The notes: generated from the letters alone by a model not told the origin. A stretch of DNA of 15,952 bases from Endotrypanum monterogeii (GCA_000333855.2 CM007342.1:643850-659801); one strand, 5' to 3'. Shown: positions 1 to 8,412, counted from the first letter of the stretch. Numbers and translations are program-made.

Positions 1-154
1 AGTCATAGGAGGCTGGATGTAAAGGATCGTGCGGCGCAGTGCAGCCGGTGCTGCTCTCGTGCGCATCTGACCCGATGCTTTTGCATCAGGCGGCGTCGCT
101 GTGGGCGGGCCAAGGGGTTTGGGGTGCATGGCGTTTAACTCTTCCCTCACCCAC

Positions 155-193
<39 letters not shown>

Positions 194-229
194 TTGAGCG
201 ACAGCCATGTAAGTGGGGTCGCCTCGTGA
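1..229. repeat. Left copy of a 229-bp direct repeat
   Basis: This segment recurs at 14890-15114 in the same orientation. By eye, the only difference is the AC microsatellite inside it: 15 units here (161-190) against 13 in the other copy. Identity ends after GTGA at 229, where the flanks diverge. The window starts inside the repeat, so its left edge is not known. It contains an imperfect hairpin with a TTTT loop near 71-90. No convincing ORF, tRNA or transposase fragment is visible. It could be an interspersed intergenic repeat or the edge of a duplicated block. Confidence 0.95.
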
Positions 230-1086
230 GTATACAAGAGGAATGCCGTTCTCCTAACATTTTTTTTTTTTTGTGTACTCATCTTTTTCTTCTACTGTGC
301 GGGTGGCTGGTAGTTGGAGGAGGCTAGTCGGAAGGGGGAGGGGGTCCGTGTCTCGCTTCGCTCCTCTGTGAGATGACACCTCCCCTCCCCTCTGTCTCTC
401 CATCTCACCCGCTCTTTTTCTGTTGTTAGCTAGGCGCGTTTTTTTTTTTTTGCCTTATTTTCTCGAGAATTGAGTTTAGTTTGTTTCTGATTTCCCTTGT
501 TTTACTTGATTTTGTTTTCCCCTCTGTTGGTATCTCTCGCCTTCCTATGCCTGTGTCTGTGTTTGTGTGTTTGTGTTTTGATATGATGACCACGCCCCCC
601 TCCCTCCATTTTGTCAGACTTTTTTTTGTGTGTGTTTCGTCTTTTTCGGGTTTTCTCTCAACGAGACACCACGCTCCCCCATTTCTCCTCCACACCATTT
701 ATGTGGTGGATTGTGTCTGTGAGGGTGGCGGCGGCGGTGGCGGTGTTTCATCCCTCACTGTTACGGTTGTTCATATCCTCCTGTGTTTGTGGTGCTCTAA
801 CGTGAAATCGGTAGGCGTGACGGATGATGAGGCGCATCGAACGAACATCGCTGTTGGCCGAGGTATTGATATAGTACCACTGATGCGGTCAAGTGCGTTG
901 TCAAGAGTTGATTCTCTCCTGCTCTTGCCTTATTTTCCCTTTGATTTATCTGAGGACGACTGAGCATAGGATGGGGCGATGCTGTCGAGCATGTCACATG
1001 TTTGTTTTCTCCCTACCATACTGACTTGACTTCTTTCCTCTCCCATGTCCGCACACTCTTTCCGACGAATGTTCTGGCCCTTTGTA
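230..1086. other. Intergenic region, no supported gene
   Basis: This stretch is T-, CT- and GT-rich, with T runs (for example 260-272) and C/T blocks. An open frame crosses 481-963, but it starts at TTG and encodes low-complexity Phe/Val/Ser/Cys- and Gly-rich sequence typical of translated pyrimidine-rich DNA. I treat it as non-coding, either the 3' UTR of an upstream gene or intergenic spacer. Confidence 0.6.
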
Positions 1087-1171
1087 CCCTCCCTCTGCCC
1101 CATCACGTCCCCCTCCTTTTCTCCTCCTCCGGGTCACACACACACACACACACACACACCTCGGGTCACAG
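1087..1171 (+). promoter_or_regulatory. Predicted spliced-leader acceptor for the 103-aa gene
   Basis: A strong C/T tract at about 1087-1130 is followed by a (CA)12 microsatellite (1135-1159) and then by the first AG at 1170-1171. This matches the trypanosomatid trans-splicing signal of a polypyrimidine tract plus downstream AG. It would give a 5' UTR of 68 nt before the ATG at 1240. The microsatellite between tract and AG is unusual and could influence site use. Confidence 0.6.
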
Positions 1172-1239
1172 AGATTTACACTACACTTGAGCCACAAGCA
1201 CAAGGGAAGCGGACACAAAAGTAAGAAAAAACCTTGATC

Positions 1240-1551
1240 ATGTCCTCTGAGCATGCCGTCGCTGCGGTAGTCGAGGAGACCAGCGACTTCTGGTCCAACC
1301 CGGTGGATCACTTCCGCCCGAACCTGAAGTTCCTCTCCGTATACGTGGAGCATCAGTACGTGGTGGACAGGTGGCTGCACGTGAAGGAGAAGTGGCTGAA
1401 GCCGTGGTATCTGCCGTGGTGGACACCCATGTATCAGATAATGACTTGGTATTCCCAGCGTAACCGAAACCTGCTCTTGCTGGAGAACAACCTCAACTAC
1501 CGGCCATACCGCTACCGCCGCAACGACGAGGACCGCAATAACCCGTACTAG
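1240..1551 (+). CDS. Small tryptophan-rich protein, function unknown (103 aa)
   Basis: The first in-frame ATG is at 1240; the frame is open from a TTG two codons upstream, which is not a plausible start here. The product is 103 residues. It has an acidic-to-neutral N-terminus, then a segment crowded with aromatic residues (about residues 45-70, with the motif WLKPWYLPWWTPMY), and a basic, Asn/Arg/Tyr-rich C-terminus. It has seven tryptophans. No signal peptide, clear membrane helix or known catalytic motif is visible. High third-position GC and a good acceptor site upstream support a real gene. The composition resembles small accessory subunits of mitochondrial respiratory complexes or ATP synthase in kinetoplastids. 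That is only an impression from size and aromatic content; I do not recognise the family. Confidence 0.8.
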   Translation: MSSEHAVAAVVEETSDFWSNPVDHFRPNLKFLSVYVEHQYVVDRWLHVKEKWLKPWYLPWWTPMYQIMTWYSQRNRNLLLLENNLNYRPYRYRRNDEDRNNPY

Positions 1552-2717
1552 TTCATTCTCTGTACGTGAATCTGCGAAGGAGGAGGCACATGTGGAGCGG
1601 GGGAGGGGAGCGGGGGAGAAAGAGTTCGATCGGCGGGAGGTTGCCGCAGTCACACTCAAAGTACTTCAGGTTTTATTCTCAGTGTGTTGCCTATATATAT
1701 ATATATATTTCCCCCCTCTCCCTCTTCTCTCTTTTCTGCCGATAAAAAAAAATATTTCCACACTTTTTGTAGGAGGGGAGGTATGGGGCTGTGTGGTTGT
1801 GCAGGCACACGCACGTCCTCTTGCGATACCCGTTAGTAGCTAACGATTCGGAGACAGTAGACAAACAAGGCATGTGCTTGCGTGGGTGAAAGGGTGGTTG
1901 TAGGGAGAGGGGGGCTGGCGTATACGTATATTGGCTGCATTTATTTTCTCGGTATATACGCATGAAGCTGTGGCACATCTGTTTTACTGCCCCCTTTTAT
2001 TCTTCTCGCGTTCCGCTGACCGACGCGCCATCTATCTTCCTGTGTCTAACGTCTGTGTGCATCTGTTTCTTTCAGTGTAGTGTGTGTAGCGTAGTCCATG
2101 CGCATTATGGTTAAAAAAAAAACAGATAAAAAAAGAATCTGCAGTAGAGGTTTCCCTTTTTTTTTTGGGGCAGGTCGGAAAAGGGAAAAGGAAGCAAAGG
2201 AGTGACGTGATACTCAACACTTCACACCAATACCGGAGCGTGTCAACCCCTTTCCCTCAATAAAAGAAGGAGCACACGTCACTACAATGCAATCGGCCTC
2301 CCTGTTTCGGTGTCCCCTAAGGAGGAGGAGGAGGGGCGAGGAAAAAATAGCATAGAAAAGCTACAGGCAGTGAGGGCATCTACATATATGTTGCACCGGT
2401 TTCTTAACCCCCCCCCCCCACACACACACACACACACACACTGAGTTTTCCCCCATTTTATTTTTGTTGGGGAGGGCGATCAAGGAGATCGCGACAGCGG
2501 GAGTGCGTATTGATGCCGAGTTCTCGGTGCTTCTTTGCTCTGCTCGCGAAACACGAGTTTCGGTACATGGGGGTAGGGGCAGTAGAGAAACGGCGTGTGT
2601 GCGTGTGTGGTGCAGACTTTCTACGATCAATTTGTATTTCTGTTTCCTTTCGTGCGTGCATTCTAGTGCATGATGAGGGGGGTGCAATGCCACCGATTCA
2701 CTGATGACTTTATACGA
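1552..2717. other. Intergenic region: 3' UTR of the 103-aa gene and spacer
   Basis: No supported gene. It contains a TA microsatellite (1692-1708), several A and T homopolymers, a potential hairpin (arms 2151-2160 and 2179-2188), a run of 12 C directly followed by (AC)11 at 2408-2441, and mixed low-complexity sequence. Open frames on both strands here start at non-ATG codons or consist of translated simple repeats. Confidence 0.6.
2408..2441. repeat. C12 homopolymer joined to (AC)11 microsatellite
   Basis: Twelve consecutive C residues (2408-2419) run directly into eleven AC units (2420-2441). Other simple repeats in the window are (AC)15 at 161-190, (CA)12 at 1135-1159, (TA)8 at 1692-1708, (GT)16 at 6883-6915, (GT)8 at 6956-6972, (AT)14 at 7634-7661, a CA/TA composite at 8357-8412, (GT)12 at 14235-14259 and (AC)13 at 15050-15075. 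All are intergenic. Confidence 0.9.
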
Positions 2718-2857
2718 TCTCTTCTCTCCCTTTTCTTTCTTATACCTTAATATTTCTGTGGGACTCTCGGACACAATTCTCTCTCTCTATATAGGTCTCT
2801 GGGTGTAGGTGAGTGGCGCTGCTTCTGTAGTTCTTCTTTCTTTTACTACTACTGCAG
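2718..2857 (+). promoter_or_regulatory. Predicted spliced-leader acceptor region for the CobW-type gene
   Basis: There are two good candidates. C/T-rich blocks at 2718-2741 and 2778-2790 lead to AG at 2793-2794, which gives a 104-nt 5' UTR. A second tract at 2831-2850 leads to AG at 2856-2857, which gives a 41-nt 5' UTR. Which AG is used decides how much of the G-rich leader (2859-2898) dominates the mature 5' end. Confidence 0.5.
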
Positions 2858-2858
2858 A

Positions 2859-2898
2859 GGGCGGAAGAGTGGGGGAGGGGAGGGGGGAAGGAGGAGAG
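2859..2898 (+). promoter_or_regulatory. G-rich leader with G-quadruplex motif upstream of the start codon
   Basis: Four G runs lie on the sense strand at 2859-2861 (GGG), 2871-2875, 2877-2880 and 2882-2887, with loops of 9, 1 and 1 nt. This fits a G-quadruplex motif. From 2871 to the A of the ATG at 2899 every base is a purine. It would lie in the 5' UTR with either predicted acceptor, and would make up almost all of it if AG 2856-2857 is used. An RNA quadruplex this close to the start would be expected to affect ribosome scanning. Confidence 0.5.
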
Positions 2899-4062
2899 AT
2901 GTCGCATGACACCCTCAAAGTGTGCATTTTTACAGGTTTCTTGGGCGCTGGCAAGACGACAATTCTGCAGCGCATCCTTCACTCCCTTCCAAGTGCAGAA
3001 GGGGTGCGTATCATCGTGAACGATATCAGTCGCGATAACATCGATGTTCATGCGTTTCAGTCGCCGGACGCAGCGCAGCTGGAGTCCTCCAATGGCAGCG
3101 GCGGTGTAACAGCGCTTTCCGGTGGGTGTGTGTGCTGTAGTTTGCTTGGCGTCCTCGTTGCTGAGTTGCAGTCAGCGCACACGCAAGGGTGCAGGTATGT
3201 GTTTCTAGAGTGCACCGGCGTTGCGGATACTGTTCCAATTGTAGCCACACTCTATGGCCTTCCTGAGCTCAACACGCGCATCGAGATCGACGCGGTGGTG
3301 AATGTCGTTGCTGCGGCTTCCTTACTAGCCGTTACAACAGGTGATCAAGTCATGCTGGAATCGATGGACGTATTCCACGGAGATCAGATCAAAGGTGCCA
3401 ACGTGGTCCTCATCAACAATTGGGAGTATGCAGAGCGCATTGATGCGGCGATGATGCGATTATGGGTGCAGCACATAAAGAAATTTGCCAGCGAGTCGAA
3501 CCCGCACGTACGTGTATACTGCACAAATGCTGGTTTTATGGCCTTCGAGTCCCTTGTGTACTGTCAGGGACTCTTCGTTGCTGACAACGTCGGTAGTTTC
3601 TTCCTACGCTCATACATCGCCGCGGGAAAGGCCATCGGTGACTTCGGTGGCGACGCGGCTGCTAAGGAAGAGGCGGACGAGATGAAGAAGTTGGGCATGC
3701 AGCTCTTCACACTCGAGCTGCCCGGGGCGTTTCTGTCGATGCGGCTGCTGCGCCAGGCTCTCGCAGGCTCCGCGGGTCGGCAACTCCTCAAGGGTGTGTG
3801 GCGTAGTAAGGGGTACCTCAACGCTCTTGACGACGAGGGAGGCGATGGTGCGTACTCCGCGAATGGAGTTCAGTTTCGATGGCAGACAGTGGGGCGCAAG
3901 GTCGACTATGGCGAGGTACTCCGACCCTACGTGCCGTTGACCCGTAGCGAAGCCAATGAGCCTCTCTGCTGTCGGGTTGTATTCATTGGTTATTTCGATG
4001 CCAATGATAAAGCCACCCAGGCAGCCGCATTTTTTTCCTCGGCTGCGTCTGGCGGCGTCTAA
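2899..4062 (+). CDS. CobW/COG0523 (G3E family) P-loop GTPase, putative metallochaperone
   Basis: 387 residues from the first in-frame ATG; an upstream open stretch to 2809 lacks ATG. The Walker A motif GFLGAGKTT is at residues 13-21, straight after a short beta strand. The CxCC metal-binding motif (GGCVCC, Cys77/79/80) and ECTG at 104-107 (Walker B-like region) follow. This order is diagnostic of the G3E family, whose members deliver Zn, Co or other metals to client enzymes with GTP hydrolysis. The C-terminal part (about 270 onward, ending with RVVFIGYFD near 359-367) fits the CobW C-terminal domain. Odd points are the guanine-specificity motif NKxD, which reads NNWE (173-176), and the strand that usually reads NExG, which reads NDIS (41-44). 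The ZNG1-type N-terminal CPELVPI-like motif is absent. Client and metal cannot be told from sequence. No targeting peptide is evident, so it is probably cytosolic. Confidence 0.92.
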   Translation: MSHDTLKVCIFTGFLGAGKTTILQRILHSLPSAEGVRIIVNDISRDNIDVHAFQSPDAAQLESSNGSGGVTALSGGCVCCSLLGVLVAELQSAHTQGCRYVFLECTGVADTVPIVATLYGLPELNTRIEIDAVVNVVAAASLLAVTTGDQVMLESMDVFHGDQIKGANVVLINNWEYAERIDAAMMRLWVQHIKKFASESNPHVRVYCTNAGFMAFESLVYCQGLFVADNVGSFFLRSYIAAGKAIGDFGGDAAAKEEADEMKKLGMQLFTLELPGAFLSMRLLRQALAGSAGRQLLKGVWRSKGYLNALDDEGGDGAYSANGVQFRWQTVGRKVDYGEVLRPYVPLTRSEANEPLCCRVVFIGYFDANDKATQAAAFFSSAASGGV

Positions 4063-4684
4063 CTCTGCGTCTTCGTTTTCCTCTCCTCTTCCGAGAGATG
4101 TTTTTCATGCAATGCCCGACTAACGTTTTCACATGTAGTGTTGTATACCCACTCGCAGCTGTCGTTCTTCCCTCCCTCCTCCACCGTCTCCTATTCCCCA
4201 ACACAAACGAGCTGCGCACCTGAGCGCGCCTACTGTCTTACTTTCCATTTTGTGTATCTGCAGCTGTCTCTCTGTATTTGTGTGCAAAAGTTATGCTGTG
4301 AGTGCTACTTTCCCCATCTAAATGATTGATACCGGTTAATCCCCCTTGCACGTCGTTGGCTTCTGTGCTTCACTAGGGCGATCTGTCGCTCTTGTGTTTG
4401 TAGCTCACCTTAATACTTATGAAGAGAACATGTGCGCGCGATAGCCCTTTTATTCCCCTCTCCTCCTCGCTTCCCATGCCGTCCCATTTTGATTTGATTT
4501 TGTGGGAAACTCTCTGCTAGGACCGGGGGAAAAAAAAATACACGCTTTGTATCTGTCGACGCGGGGTGCCGTGCGCGCGCCAACGCGGTTTGGTGAGATG
4601 GAAATTTATTAGCAGAGCCTGCGGGCGGGCGGGCGGGCGGGCGGGGGCAATCCCTGATACCGTATGTTTCTCTTCTTTACACAG
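4063..4684. other. Intergenic region: 3' UTR of the CobW-type gene and spacer
   Basis: Pyrimidine-rich spacer without a convincing gene. Short open frames such as 4138-4329 lack coding character. The notable element inside it is the G4-type tract at 4621-4647. Confidence 0.6.
4621..4647 (+). repeat. (GGGC)n tract, strong G-quadruplex motif
   Basis: Starting at 4623, five GGG runs and one GGGGG run are separated by single C loops. This is a textbook short-loop quadruplex motif on the + (sense) strand. It lies about 200 nt upstream of the start of the 616-aa gene and just upstream of its predicted acceptor, so it may be outside the mature mRNA but inside the precursor. Confidence 0.85.
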
Positions 4685-4727
4685 ACCTGCACTCCCCTTC
4701 TTTCTTTGTACTCGGCTTCGTCCCCAG
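4685..4727 (+). promoter_or_regulatory. Predicted spliced-leader acceptor for the 616-aa gene
   Basis: A C/T-rich run at about 4692-4725 ends with CCCCAG, with AG at 4726-4727, giving a 121-nt 5' UTR. Alternatives are AG at 4683-4684, after the tract at about 4666-4680, and AG at 4832-4833, which would leave only about 15 nt of leader. Confidence 0.5.
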
Positions 4728-4741
4728 TTCAGCGCGAACAC

Positions 4742-4798
4742 GGCTTCGTGACGAGGCCTTAGCAGGTCTCCTTCCAAGCGCTCATCACTTCGTGATGA
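4742..4798 (+). other. Two short hairpins in the predicted 5' UTR
   Basis: Hairpin 1 has arms 4742-4748 and 4752-4758 (7 bp with one G-U pair, loop TGA). Hairpin 2 has arms 4782-4788 and 4792-4798 (7 perfect bp, loop TTC). Both lie between the predicted acceptor (AG 4727) and the ATG at 4849. Two similar stems with three-base loops in one leader may be regulatory, but each is short enough to arise by chance. Confidence 0.4.
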
Positions 4799-4848
4799 TC
4801 TCATTTTAGGTTTCTCGTGCTCAACATTTTCAGCTACTCTGCATTCTC

Positions 4849-6699
4849 ATGCTGCACACTTCCTCCTCGCGCAAGGACTGCTTCTTGGACGCCATTCTCG
4901 ATGAGCTCACGGTGAACCCATACAGTGACCTCCCCACAGTGCTCGCACGTGTTGAGCGTGCGCAGACCGCAGAGTCGAATGTAGAACGAGTCGAGCAGCG
5001 GAAGGTAGAGCAACAAGAGGAGCATGCGGCTCGCCTGCGGTGCGAGTGGGCGTCAGTGACGAGGACGCAGAGCGACACGTGGGGGGCGAACGCTCAGAGT
5101 TCGACATTAGTGGATGCGCTCATGACTAGATCAACCGCATTTGTCGAAAGCCTTTGTTCTCCGGCGGATCGCCGAACTTTTATGTCGTCGCGAGAGGTGC
5201 TGGACATCTCTGGATCCCCTGCTTTGCAGAAATCTGTTAAATTGGCTGCCGATGCGCTGTCGCCTCTTCTTTCAGCACTCTCCCGCACACCCGACGGTCA
5301 TGATCACGTAACCAGCGGGCTGCGCCGCGCGTACACTCGCTTACTTCCGTATATCCTCGCAGTAGTAGCTCCACTAGAGCCCCGTTCTGCCACACCCTTA
5401 TCTCCCGCTCACTCGGCTACCACCGTAGCTGTCACCGCATGTGACTGGCCTGGTTCGGTGCAGCTGTTGTACGCGCTGCATACTGGAGACAGCGCCGTCC
5501 GTGAATTACTTTCCCCGTACACGAGTTCGGTCGTGGGGCCACTGGAGAGGGAGTTGCGCTTCCACTTCACCGCAGGGCGGGACACGGCAGCCGTTCACGA
5601 GCCGCGCCAATTCTTCTCCTTCTTGAGCGAGTGTTTCCGACGCCAGCAACACATTGCGGGGGAGCAGTGGTCGACATTGACATTCCACGACAGCGCGATC
5701 GAGACTGCCCTCTGTCTCCTGCAGCGGATGAGTCAGGTGGTGCTCAGCGCCACAGCTGTTGTTGTCTTTCAGGACTGTTATGGCTGGCAGCCTTCCTCGC
5801 CGTTGTTACGCCACAAAGATTACGTTGCAGTCACTGTGAACGCTGTGCTCGATTTTGTCGTGGCTGCAGAGGGGTGCGTGTACACAGGGGCTGTGGAGCT
5901 GCTTGCGGAGCACGTGTTATGGATGAAGGCTATCGAGATATACGCTGGGTGCGGAGCGGACATGGCTGTGGCGGCTTTGTGCGATGGCACTACGCGACTG
6001 TGGAGGCGGTCGTTTCTGATTGAGGGGTCGAGTCGTGCATCGTTTCCGCTGTACACGCACACTTTAAGTTTTGTGCGCTCGCTCGAGGCCTTTCAGCGAC
6101 GTCTTCTCAACTCGCTGCTCGCTCTGCGAGGCTCGTGGGCAGAGGTGATATGGCACAATGCGGTGGAGCCGGCGCTCTTAGCTTTCCTTAGCACGATGGA
6201 GAGGCAGGTCGCACCCGCCCTTTCGGACGTTGCCACGATCTCTTGGAAGCTGCTTTTATTCGTCCAGTGGTGTCTGGCGAGCGTGCAGCTTGTGGCAGCC
6301 GCGGCGGAGGACTGGTTTGGGATGCTCCGGGAGAGTTGCGCTGCAACGGCGAGGACCGCCTCGTCACACTTTCCTAGTGAGTCAGAGGCGCTTGATTCTC
6401 TAGTGGTGTTTCGTGATCAACTCACTCGCCGTTCCGCAGAAAAGGCTCAAGAATTGATACAGAAGATATGCACACATCAGCCCGGGAATGCCGCGCATGC
6501 TGCACGGCTGTTACACGGTGCGGAGGAGTTCTTGAAGCTCATAGGGGGACTGCCCGATGGCACTTCGACTCGTTACATCATACAGGATATCGTGCAGAGT
6601 ACTTTCCAGAAGGGGCTTGTGCCGGAGCATAGGGCCGAGTTGGTCTCATATGCAAACAAATGTGGATTGCAGTGCCTCGTTCAGCTGCTTGTTCCCTAG
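4849..6699 (+). CDS. Large, probably alpha-helical protein, function unknown (616 aa)
   Basis: 616 residues from the first ATG. Coding bias and an uninterrupted frame make the gene secure. Residues about 29-70 are rich in Glu, Gln, Arg and Ala with heptad-like spacing (ARVERAQTAESNVERVEQ), which suggests a coiled coil. The rest is Leu/Ala-rich, with few prolines or glycines, typical of stacked helices. There is no signal peptide, no clear membrane span and no catalytic motif. A short N-terminal coiled coil followed by a long helical rod is the architecture of CATCHR-type vesicle-tethering subunits (COG, exocyst, Dsl1/NRZ, GARP). That would fit a Golgi or endosomal trafficking role, but I see no diagnostic motif, so it is only a hypothesis. 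Its leader has the hairpins and upstream G4 tract described separately. Confidence 0.9.
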   Translation: MLHTSSSRKDCFLDAILDELTVNPYSDLPTVLARVERAQTAESNVERVEQRKVEQQEEHAARLRCEWASVTRTQSDTWGANAQSSTLVDALMTRSTAFVESLCSPADRRTFMSSREVLDISGSPALQKSVKLAADALSPLLSALSRTPDGHDHVTSGLRRAYTRLLPYILAVVAPLEPRSATPLSPAHSATTVAVTACDWPGSVQLLYALHTGDSAVRELLSPYTSSVVGPLERELRFHFTAGRDTAAVHEPRQFFSFLSECFRRQQHIAGEQWSTLTFHDSAIETALCLLQRMSQVVLSATAVVVFQDCYGWQPSSPLLRHKDYVAVTVNAVLDFVVAAEGCVYTGAVELLAEHVLWMKAIEIYAGCGADMAVAALCDGTTRLWRRSFLIEGSSRASFPLYTHTLSFVRSLEAFQRRLLNSLLALRGSWAEVIWHNAVEPALLAFLSTMERQVAPALSDVATISWKLLLFVQWCLASVQLVAAAAEDWFGMLRESCAATARTASSHFPSESEALDSLVVFRDQLTRRSAEKAQELIQKICTHQPGNAAHAARLLHGAEEFLKLIGGLPDGTSTRYIIQDIVQSTFQKGLVPEHRAELVSYANKCGLQCLVQLLVP

Positions 6700-6881
6700 G
6701 TGTGCGACGACACGCAGGTGCAGAGACGTGCAGGTAATTACAGAATGTCTTGTCGGACTCCCGCGCGTTACCTCCTTTCATTGATCCCTTCTCGGTGTAA
6801 TCATCGCATTTGTGTGTTACCTGTGGGCGAAGCTCTATTCGACCGTGTTGACGATTACGACAGAGGGCACCTGCGGTAGTC

Positions 6882-6916
<35 letters not shown>

Positions 6917-7633
6917 CGGTTGATTTCTGAGTGCAGTTTTGTGGTGTTACGCGGAGTGTGTGTGTGTGTGTGGGGAAGGGGGCAGGGGACACGCCGGAAC
7001 GTGAGAGTGATTATCGAGGGCAAGTGCGGTATCACGATGGCCGAGACATTTTTGCTTTGGTGCACTCGATAATGCGTCCCCCTCAATTTGTTTTGTTAGC
7101 TTTCTCGTAACGGGCCACGTAGCATTTTTTCTTCTCAAGTGTGCATGTTGGGATGGTGGATGCAAGGCTGTTGTGCATTTGCTTGCCGTCAGGGGCGATT
7201 GCAGGTGCTCGTTAACTTTTGGAAGACGTGCCTCAAACGCTTTTTCCTTTTCATTCGCGGTCTTCTTCCGCCTCTTTCGTTCCGGTGTTTCATCTCCAAC
7301 TCATTCTATTGCCTCCACGCTGCTAACTGGAACGAATATCAAGCAAGCGATCCGGTCCCGTGCAGGCGTTGCACCATACCGTGCCTTCCTTGGTCATCTG
7401 CTGCAACCATTATCCGCCCTCTCTGTCGAACACTTAAATGCAATTCCTCTTGCTGCCGCCCCTCGCCTGCAAATGATCGGTGGTGGGGAGGGTGTGGCTC
7501 TCGCCGCGTTCTTCGAACCTGATGCAGCTGAGTTGGTGCGTGTGTGCGTATTTCTGGAACACTTCAAAAAACGAATTCAGCCTGTTATTCTCCCAAAGAA
7601 GCATTTGGAAATGTGTGTCTCTATACGCGCAAG

Positions 7634-7665
<32 letters not shown>

Positions 7666-8371
7666 CTCCCGTGCCCAAATCACATGGAGTTGATTTTCCT
7701 CCATCGCTCCCAGGCGGGGGAGACATCGCATCCTTTTCTTTTTTTCTCGCTCAGCTGTTTTTTTCCCCGATTTGAGCGTCAGTGCGCTCACCAGTCCTGC
7801 TCGTGGAGACCTGCTGCGAGAATGTTCGGGGGCCACTGATTCCTGACGCAGTGCAGGCAGCCAAGGATTTCCTGACGCTCCGCCCACAGGTGTACAGTTT
7901 TCTCCCTCTGCTTCCGCCTCCCCAAAGGCTGAGGTCACGCGCTGCTGTGCCGGTGTTCGTGTGCCTCCTCTCCCTTCCTTTTGTGCTTGTTCTCACGACT
8001 GGCTGCGCTTTTTTTTTTTGATCCACTGCCCCCCCCCTCCACTTCATGGCGCCTCGCGCAACGGCCTGTGCTTTGACTTTGACTCAGCCTTTACGCATCT
8101 CTTCATTACTGCCACACCTCCTTGATTTTTAGGTTGGCACTTCGTTTGATTTTTTCACCCGTGCTACGATTCAGAGTGTGTGCAGCACTGGTGCTGGCCT
8201 TTACCACGTCTGCTCATATTTTCTTCCCCGATTACCTCCTTTCCTTGCGAAGAGCCAGGAGTTGACGAGCGAGGCAGGGTTTCACCTTTCATTACCTTCT
8301 TGTGTTTATCCCTGCGCTGACAATTGGAAGGTCTACCCACCCTCCCTTTACTTGGCCACACACACACACAT

Positions 8372-8411
<40 letters not shown>

Positions 8412-8412
8412 G
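6700..8412. other. Long intergenic region (1.8 kb) with microsatellites and possible coding remnant
   Basis: It contains (GT)16 at 6883-6915, (GT)8 at 6956-6972, (AT)14 at 7634-7661, poly-C and poly-T runs near 8010-8040, and the CA/TA composite at 8357-8412. A polypyrimidine block at about 7730-7752 ending in AG 7753-7754 looks like a splice acceptor with no clear gene of its own. The stretch 7323-7890 is described separately. Confidence 0.6.
7323..7890 (+). pseudogene. Possible decayed or unannotated coding sequence
   Basis: In the frame with codons starting at multiples of 3, about 7323-7560 reads as normal-looking protein (for example APYRAFLGHLLQPLSALSVE and a following Gly/Ala-rich, Phe-Glu-Pro-containing stretch). 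The frame then crosses the (AT)14 repeat and low-complexity sequence to a TGA at 7773-7775. The same frame resumes with plausible, GC3-rich sequence at 7785-7890 (including PDAVQAAKDFLTLRP). There is no in-frame ATG at the front; the open frame extends upstream only through T-rich codons. A degraded gene split by microsatellite growth would explain this. Chance open frame in a GC-rich spacer is the main alternative. No family is recognised. Confidence 0.2.

Noticed and set aside
71..90. tRNA or structured RNA gene within the direct repeat
   Set aside because: Only one imperfect hairpin with a TTTT loop; no tRNA arms, and the RNA polymerase III A and B boxes are not evident.
481..963. 160-codon open frame upstream of the first gene
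   Set aside because: Starts at TTG; its translation is low-complexity Phe/Val/Cys/Gly sequence from pyrimidine-rich DNA. The last 50 codons look less simple but no ATG-started gene fits.
994..1659. 221-codon minus-strand frame over the 103-aa gene
   Set aside because: Shadow of the + strand gene, crosses a CA microsatellite as a Val/Cys run, and would oppose the direction of the transcription unit.
2151..2188. 10-bp hairpin in the first intergenic region
   Set aside because: Arms are A/T- and G/C-homopolymer based and can pair in several registers, so it is likely chance in low-complexity DNA.
2809..2898. N-terminal extension of the CobW-type protein
   Set aside because: Begins at GTG, has no ATG, and is purine-rich leader translated as Gly/Glu/Arg; the Walker A motif sits properly near the N-terminus when starting at 2899.
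7540..7796. A cis-spliced intron joining the two protein-like parts at 7.3-7.9 kb
   Set aside because: GT and AG ends with a pyrimidine tract can be drawn, but cis-introns are known in only a few trypanosomatid genes and there is no recognisable protein or ATG to support the joined product.
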